Both the position numbers and the translations under genes were made by a program. From contig CALCGR010000136.1 in assembly GCA_937901025.1 (NCBI GenBank), positions 1 through 27,795 on the forward strand: 27,795 nucleotides of DNA, given 5' to 3'. The notes under the pieces were generated by a model. The model did no database searches. It saw only the letters and a list, made by a program, of their open reading frames with translations, and had not been told where the DNA came from. The DNA is from an uncultured Bacteroidales bacterium (lineage in GTDB: Bacteria; Bacteroidota; Bacteroidia; Bacteroidales; Paludibacteraceae). The stretch's first letter is position 1, and each line of letters begins with the position of its first letter. Below, one piece after another: positions 23,306-27,795 of the stretch.

Positions 23306-24459
23306 AAACAACTGTCAATGTAAATTTATCAGGTATTGCTTATACCTTGGACAAAGATGCCTACGAGGTCATCAAAACCTATTTGGAAGATATCGAATGT
23401 CGCCTCCCCAAAGACGAGCAAAAAGAGGTCCTTGAAGATATCGAAGCCCGTATCTCCGAACTCATCGGACAAAAACTGTTCCTTACCTCCGAGCGTGTGG
23501 TGACACTCGCTGTCCTACGCCCCATCTTAGACCAGATAGGGCAACCTTCGGATTTCGGTCAAGCCAACCGTCCGAACATCAAACCGCGTAACAAATCGAC
23601 GATTACGCCGCTTGCTAAACTGCTCCTTTTCCTTGCGGGAACGGTATGCGCTTTCCCGCTGTTGGTCATCCTGTTTGTGCTCTTTGTGGTGTGCGTCACC
23701 CTCTTTGCTGTCGGAGCCGCTTTTGCAAGACCGATGATCGGTATTATCTGTGCCTTGCTGGTAGTCATCTTGCCGCTTTGTATGATTATCCACACCGTCG
23801 TTTGTCTTATCCGCGACAAGGCTTTCCCGAAAGCGAAATTCTGGTTGATTACTGTCTTGCTGTGGCTCGCCGCTATTGCCGGCACGAGTTGGATGGCGGT
23901 CAAGGGAGGTCTTGACTTCCAAAATGCCCAAGATTTTGTCGCAAATATCTTGAACGACCATCCGGATGCGGTCGATGCCCAGCCCCTTATCATTAATGAG
24001 GGTTGGCATTCGGTCAAGGTTTCCGACGCTTGTTCGGTAGAGATACGGCAGGATAGTGTTTGTTCTTTTAAGGCAGACCATCCGTTGGGTATGCAAGCGT
24101 GGGTGGAGGATAGTGTTCTCTATATCACGGGGCTGCATTATCGTCCGGTTCCTAACTTGCCACAAATCGCAATGCCTGAATTGCGCTCGCTCGTCGTCAA
24201 AGACGCTTCGAAAGCCACGGTAAAAGGTTCTTTCGGAACGGTGAATATGCGTATCAGTGATGCCAGTCGGGTGGAGGCTAAGGAGGCCGAGATCAAGCAT
24301 CTGACCCTTTATTGCACCGATGCCAGTAAGGCGACCGTCTATGTCACCGGCACGTTGAATGCCCAGTCGCGGGACGCCTCGAAGGTCTTCTACAAGGGCA
24401 ATCCGGTTATTCTCCAAAACGATACCAAGGACATGTCGTCCATCCGGCAAATAAAGTAA
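23302..24459 (+). CDS. HAAS/membrane protein with C-terminal GIN (DUF2807-like) domain
   Basis: A 385-residue protein starting MKTTVNVNLSGIAYTLDKDAY; an earlier ATG at 23260 lies inside the PadR gene and gives an unlikely extension. Residues of about 1-75 form a helical HAAS-like segment (YEVIKTYLEDIECRLPKDEQ, then EDIEARISELI). Three or four membrane helices follow (about 105-205). The C-terminal part (about 240-385) is a beta-helix-like repeat region with DASKA/DASRV steps, as in GIN-domain adhesin heads. HAAS proteins are often encoded beside PadR and may sense the membrane and relay to it. The exported-side head could read envelope state. No enzyme motif is visible. Confidence 0.82.
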   Translation: MKTTVNVNLSGIAYTLDKDAYEVIKTYLEDIECRLPKDEQKEVLEDIEARISELIGQKLFLTSERVVTLAVLRPILDQIGQPSDFGQANRPNIKPRNKSTITPLAKLLLFLAGTVCAFPLLVILFVLFVVCVTLFAVGAAFARPMIGIICALLVVILPLCMIIHTVVCLIRDKAFPKAKFWLITVLLWLAAIAGTSWMAVKGGLDFQNAQDFVANILNDHPDAVDAQPLIINEGWHSVKVSDACSVEIRQDSVCSFKADHPLGMQAWVEDSVLYITGLHYRPVPNLPQIAMPELRSLVVKDASKATVKGSFGTVNMRISDASRVEAKEAEIKHLTLYCTDASKATVYVTGTLNAQSRDASKVFYKGNPVILQNDTKDMSSIRQIK

Positions 24460-24460
24460 G

Positions 24461-25456
24461 ATGAAAAAAGGAATGATCATAGGATTATCGCTTTTCGGGG
24501 CGATAGTCCTTGTTTTAGGCGTTGTTTGTGGTCTTAAACGACCCTATATCCGGGCGGCTTTGTCGGTGGAGAAAATCGCCGAGCAAATGTATATGCTGTC
24601 CTTTGAGGGAGATGACGGGATAGACAAGTTCCTCGCCAAAGGCGGTGCCTCGTCCCCTGCCGAGGCTGCCGGCTATGTCTTCGGTTGCAGTTTTATCACG
24701 GCTCCCGATGAACAGGGGCAATTCCTGACTGCCCGCAATTTTGACTGGCCCGACGGGCAGGGGGATATCGTTGTCGTCAGGAACCGGCCAAAAAACGGGT
24801 ATGCCTCTATTGCCACCACTCAACTCGCTTTTTTAGGGTTTGGCGAGGATTTTCAGCCGACGGGCTCCTTCGTCAGCCGTCTTATGCTGACGGCTTGTGT
24901 CTATGTGCCCTTGGACGGTTGTAACGAGAAAGGGCTTTATGTCGCCGACCTTGTCGCGGGGGATCAGGATGTGACCAATCAGCACACTGACCGCACCGAT
25001 GTGACGACCACGACGGCTATCCGTGTTTTGTTGGATAAGGCGGCTACAACTGACGAGGCGGTGGCTATGTTGGGTCAATGGGATATGCATTCCGATGCGG
25101 GTTTGGCTCATCACTTGGCGATAAGCGATGCGGAGGGACATAGTGTCGTGGTAGAGTGGGTGGATGACGAGATGGCGGTGGAACCAACGGCTATCTGTAC
25201 CAACCATTATGTAGCTGATACGCGCAAGAAGAACATGTCTGATTATTTTGAGGATTCGCATCGCCGTTACGACTTGTTGCAATGTGCCGCCAAAAGGCAA
25301 CCTGCGATGAGTGAGGCGACTATTACGGAGGCGATTGCTGCGGCAGCCTCAAAGGATTTTACGCGTTGGACGATGGTCTATAATCGAGAAAAAGGAGCGG
25401 TTACATACTACCAATACGCAGACTTTAACCACCCCATTGCGTTGGGGGTGGAGTGA
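24461..25456 (+). CDS. Membrane-anchored Ntn hydrolase (linear amide C-N hydrolase/C45-like)
   Basis: A 331-residue protein with an N-terminal hydrophobic helix (about 5-23) and a pro-segment. An Ntn-hydrolase core starts at GCSFITAP (Gly75-Cys76) and continues with FLTARNFDWPDG, the Arg/Asp pattern of choloylglycine hydrolase and acyl-CoA:6-APA acyltransferase-like families. Cys76 would become the N-terminal nucleophile after self-cleavage. CNEKGLYVADL and ICTNHY further support the fold. The substrate, an amide such as an N-acyl amino acid or bile-salt-like compound, cannot be told. It starts 1 bp after the HAAS/GIN gene (TAAGATG), so it is the last gene of that operon. The final codons overlap a CCACCCC/GGGGTGG inverted repeat (25429-25451). 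Confidence 0.82.
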   Translation: MKKGMIIGLSLFGAIVLVLGVVCGLKRPYIRAALSVEKIAEQMYMLSFEGDDGIDKFLAKGGASSPAEAAGYVFGCSFITAPDEQGQFLTARNFDWPDGQGDIVVVRNRPKNGYASIATTQLAFLGFGEDFQPTGSFVSRLMLTACVYVPLDGCNEKGLYVADLVAGDQDVTNQHTDRTDVTTTTAIRVLLDKAATTDEAVAMLGQWDMHSDAGLAHHLAISDAEGHSVVVEWVDDEMAVEPTAICTNHYVADTRKKNMSDYFEDSHRRYDLLQCAAKRQPAMSEATITEAIAAAASKDFTRWTMVYNREKGAVTYYQYADFNHPIALGVE

Positions 25457-25500
25457 GGGGAAGATTTGTTCTACTACCGATACAGATCTTGCTTGTTTTC

Positions 25501-25638
25501 GGTGAAGAAAGTATTTGTATAGCCCACGCAGGGCCTACGGCTGTCCAATGACGCTACGGGGGTGCTATGGGTGAAGAAGGCTAAATCAAGCATTTGTCAA
25601 GCCTACGTAGGGCCTATTATGCTACGTTAGTGCTACGT
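25501..25638. repeat. Diverged 69-bp tandem duplication
   Basis: Copies at 25501-25569 and 25570-25638 both begin GGTGAAGAA. Both then share ATTTGT, AGCC-ACG-AGGGCCTA, GCTACG and GTGCTA blocks in the same order, with compensating small gaps. Confidence 0.75.
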
Positions 25639-25662
25639 TAACAGACACGCTTGCGATAGTGC

Positions 25663-25764
25663 TTTGGGTGGCGATGGTGGCGATACTTTTCAAAACTCTA
25701 TACACACATACGCGCGGGTGGGGTTTATAAAACCATCGCCACCCTCGCCACCTCGCCACCCAAA
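25663..25764. repeat. Long inverted repeat of TCGCCACC-type units
   Basis: The left arm (25663-25684, TTTGGGTGGCGATGGTGGCG...) is matched by a right arm at 25735-25764 built of ATCGCCACC, CTCGCCACC, TCGCCACCCAAA. The right arm has one extra unit. The spacer is 50 bp and includes the near-palindrome GGTTTATAAAACC. Confidence 0.85.
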
Positions 25765-25871
25765 ATATTCCTCAACTTCCCTCACATACCCTCACGCTGT
25801 TACAAGACTGTAAATAAGGGGATTAGGTTCTTAATCCGAATTTTCCCGGACAGGATAGTTTGTTCACGAAA

Positions 25872-25898
25872 CCGCCAACTCCGCCAATTCCGCCAAGG
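25872..25898. repeat. 9-bp triplicate repeat
   Basis: Three adjacent units CCGCCAACT, CCGCCAATT, CCGCCAAGG. No coding frame uses them. Confidence 0.8.
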
Positions 25899-26030
25899 GC
25901 TTAGAACGAAGACCGTTCGGTGATCCTTCGGTAACGTTTCGGTGATGTCTCTGTCAGGTAACGTTATTACACTTACATTACCCTATATAAAAGACAATAT
26001 TCCCCTTACAAAAGACGCGTAAAGGTCTCT

Positions 26031-27692
26031 TCATTGAGGTTGTGCGTCATCGCACAAGTCAATAACAAGAGATTCGGCTTTTTGATTGTTGTTATAACCG
26101 ATAGTTACTTGATTATCGTCTAAATGAATGCATACGGTATCATTCTCTAACGTTCGCAATACGGTATGATTATCAATGATAGTTTGTTGTCCTGCTCCAA
26201 TAGCCGGATGTGCTTTTCGTAGATGACATAACTGGCTATAAATGTCCCATAGTCTCTTACCTGTAACCTGTTGCCAATTCATATCCGAACGGAACGCTTG
26301 AGCAGCATCAACATTATTACGAGCATCAGACATAGGACGGTTGGTCTCGTCGCCATAGAAAATCTGTACCGCTCCGGGAGCAAGCAAGAAAGTAATAGCA
26401 CAGCGGTCCATGTGTGCCATATCGGCATCTCGGAAATAAGCGTTATTAAGATAAGAGAAGGGATACCATTCGTGTCCCTGTTCGCGCCATTGGTTCATTG
26501 AATCAGCATAGGCTTGCCATACAGGAATGATAGTCGATAGATTCCCGTCTTTAGGGAACATCATATTTACCATAGATTTGAAGCCCACAGCTTCGTATTC
26601 GGGAAGGCGAGTGATATATGCATCCTCGTGGTCTCCGGTAAAATAAATATCGTCTTTCCATTGAGACGCAGGGTCTTGAGGGTGGTTTTTACGCCAACAT
26701 TGTAACGCAGTGTTGGTTGTCTCGTAAAGTTGCTGCCAACGTTCGGGATGGACATACTCTACCACGTCACAACGATAGCCGTCAATACCAAACTCTTCTA
26801 CCCAAGCAGCTATCCATCGAATAACATACTCCGTCGGGGCGAGTTGTGCGTCTTTGCGTAATGTCACCATCTTTGACCATGTATATTTCTCTTGTCGTTT
26901 GTCGCCTATTGCCTGTTGCCATTTGTCTTTCCAAAATAAAGGAAGAGAGACCGGTGCTTCTTTTTCGGTGAGAACATCGGGAAGACCATAAATAGTGGTT
27001 GCCAATCGAGGATCAGGCAAGGCTGCCAATTCGTCTTCCGAGAGTGGGCGACGCAACCACTCGTCTGTGAACCAACGAGACCAGTTATAGGCATTTGTCA
27101 AGGTATCGAAATACTCCTGCCCTCTATCAAGTCTCCATTGCTCATCAATCGTGTTGCCATTGCTATAAAAAGCATTATAGTCAGAAAAAGTAGGATAACC
27201 CACATCATTGATATTCGCTCCCATCATCACGCGTATACCTTGTGCATGCAGGGCGTCAATGACCTTGTGCAGTTCTTCTACTGTGCCGTAATTAGCGTCA
27301 GTTTGGGTATAGTCAAGCGGATAGTAACCGTGATAGCCGTAGTGCGGAAAATCATTGACAATGCCGCTTCCCGTTGTCCAACCATGTATCTGTTCATAAG
27401 GGTCGGTAAGCCAAACGACATCAACGCCTAAATCCGTAAAGTATCCATCTTGGATTTTTTGGTATAGTCCTGCCCAATCGCCTCCGTGGAAAGTAGAAGC
27501 ATTGAGGCGTTCAGAACCATAATCGGTCACACGACCATAGGAGTTATCGTTAGTAGTGTCGCCATTATAAAAACGGTCGGTTAAAAGGAAATAGACAGTT
27601 GCTTTATCCCAACTAAAACCATCGGAATTAGACTGCTTTCCACAACTGACAAGCAAAACTAAAGGTAATAGTAATAGAATCTTTTTCATCAT
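26031..27692 (-). CDS. MalS-like GH13 lipoprotein, probable pseudoenzyme
   Basis: A 553-residue protein with lipobox LLVSC (Cys17), so envelope-anchored. Residues of about 30-500 follow the periplasmic alpha-amylase MalS layout closely: VYFLLTDRFYNGD, DFPHYGYHGYYPLDYT, LAPGAVQIFYGDE, FRSDMNWQ and KAHPAIGAG. The catalytic regions are altered. Region I reads GANIND (158-163) where DVVMNH is expected. The nucleophile Asp309 (DGYRCD) is kept but is followed by VVEY rather than an xxKH pattern. The acid/base Glu is Asp354 (FTGDHED). The stabilising HD pair is replaced by Ala418-Tyr419 (YLNNAYF). It is probably inactive or repurposed, perhaps for glycan binding. A 7-mer array is translated near 259-269. 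ATG at 27692 or 27689 are both possible starts. It stands alone with its own promoter and no Sus genes. Confidence 0.85.
   Translation of the reverse strand: MMKKILLLLPLVLLVSCGKQSNSDGFSWDKATVYFLLTDRFYNGDTTNDNSYGRVTDYGSERLNASTFHGGDWAGLYQKIQDGYFTDLGVDVVWLTDPYEQIHGWTTGSGIVNDFPHYGYHGYYPLDYTQTDANYGTVEELHKVIDALHAQGIRVMMGANINDVGYPTFSDYNAFYSNGNTIDEQWRLDRGQEYFDTLTNAYNWSRWFTDEWLRRPLSEDELAALPDPRLATTIYGLPDVLTEKEAPVSLPLFWKDKWQQAIGDKRQEKYTWSKMVTLRKDAQLAPTEYVIRWIAAWVEEFGIDGYRCDVVEYVHPERWQQLYETTNTALQCWRKNHPQDPASQWKDDIYFTGDHEDAYITRLPEYEAVGFKSMVNMMFPKDGNLSTIIPVWQAYADSMNQWREQGHEWYPFSYLNNAYFRDADMAHMDRCAITFLLAPGAVQIFYGDETNRPMSDARNNVDAAQAFRSDMNWQQVTGKRLWDIYSQLCHLRKAHPAIGAGQQTIIDNHTVLRTLENDTVCIHLDDNQVTIGYNNNQKAESLVIDLCDDAQPQ
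26893..26920. repeat. 7-bp repeat array inside the GH13 gene
   Basis: Four adjacent units on the plus strand: TGTCGTT, TGTCGCC, TATTGCC, TGTTGCC. On the coding strand they read GGCAACA, GGCAATA, GGCGACA, AACGACA and are translated as QQAIGDKRQ. They lie in a segment that is longer than in MalS. Confidence 0.8.
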
Positions 27693-27758
27693 AGTTACAT
27701 CTCGTGAGCGATGGGCAAGTTACGTCTACCGGACGATAGTTTTTACAATTTTACGCTG

Positions 27759-27790
27759 CAAAATTACAACTTTTTTTCGATATTTGCAAA
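27759..27790 (-). promoter_or_regulatory. Promoter for the GH13 lipoprotein gene
   Basis: On the minus strand TTTG (27790-27787), a 20-nt spacer and TAATTTTG (27766-27759) match the Bacteroidetes consensus. The leader to the ATG is about 60 nt, with no other element recognised. Confidence 0.72.
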
Positions 27791-27795
27791 TAATT

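Larger units (their letters stand above)
25457..26030. other. Gene-free repeat-rich region (574 bp)
   Basis: No convincing gene on either strand. It contains a 69-bp tandem duplication (25501-25638), long inverted repeats (25663-25764), a 9-bp triplicate (25872-25898) and TTCGG-containing repeats (about 25915-25945). The flanking genes converge here. No clear terminator with a T tract was found. Confidence 0.8.

Noticed and set aside
23527..24480. 317-codon open frame on the minus strand
   Set aside because: Antisense to the HAAS/GIN gene, which has clear domains and tight operon junctions.
25311..25505. Small plus-strand frame spanning the end of the hydrolase gene
   Set aside because: Overlaps the real gene out of frame and has no family likeness.
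25663..25764. Insertion sequence bounded by the inverted repeats
   Set aside because: Only 50 bp lie between the arms, with no transposase and no target duplication visible.
26012..26036. Possible terminator after the GH13 gene
   Set aside because: The stem is short and imperfect (AAGAGAC against GTCTTTT) and lacks a following T tract.

Overview
The window looks like a chromosomal segment of an uncultured Bacteroidetes, most likely a Bacteroidales from a gut-type habitat. The evidence is the promoter form (TTTG, 20 nt, TAnnTTTG at five loci), the OMP_b-brl_3 type TonB-dependent protein, a GldA-type ABC ATPase, several lipoproteins, and A-rich leaders in place of most Shine-Dalgarno sites. 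The species cannot be named from the sequence. No tRNA, rRNA, CRISPR array, insertion sequence or phage gene was seen.

Layout. (A) 1-8611, minus strand: a tightly packed run transcribed as GldA-like ATPase, ruvB, HAD nucleotidase, grpE, dnaJ, an 830-aa outer-membrane barrel, GtrA-like flippase, NodB-type deacetylase and a GT2 glycosyltransferase that runs off the window. The last three resemble a polyprenyl-phosphate-linked sugar module (charge the lipid, deacetylate, flip). (B) 8776-15228, minus strand: a 41-aa small protein, greA, HIT protein, parE, a 95-aa conserved protein, a menA-like prenyltransferase, a CPBP protease and an amidohydrolase lipoprotein, ending in a strong terminator. (C) 15401-19974, minus strand: iron alcohol dehydrogenase, M13 peptidase and miaB. 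(D) 20197-22713, plus strand: a TonB-dependent outer-membrane protein, divergent from the dehydrogenase. (E) 22782-25456, plus strand: PspC, PadR, a HAAS/membrane/GIN protein and a membrane-anchored Ntn hydrolase, a candidate envelope-sensing operon. (F) 25457-26030: a gene-free, repeat-rich block. (G) 26031-27692, minus strand: a MalS-like GH13 lipoprotein that seems to have lost most catalytic residues.

The most unusual signal is a set of short dispersed repeats (7-mers, an 8-mer, a 16/17-mer and a 35-bp palindromic element) that occur between genes and also in frame inside conserved genes. The GldA-like ATPase carries three different ones. The same palindromic element, read in the same frame as P-T-P-x-L-P-x-R-E-G-G, sits in both the ATPase and the TonB-dependent protein. 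In the ATPase, the two 7-mer units that would place TGA in frame are exactly the ones that carry AAA instead. This suggests repeats that spread through the genome and are tolerated or domesticated in surface loops.
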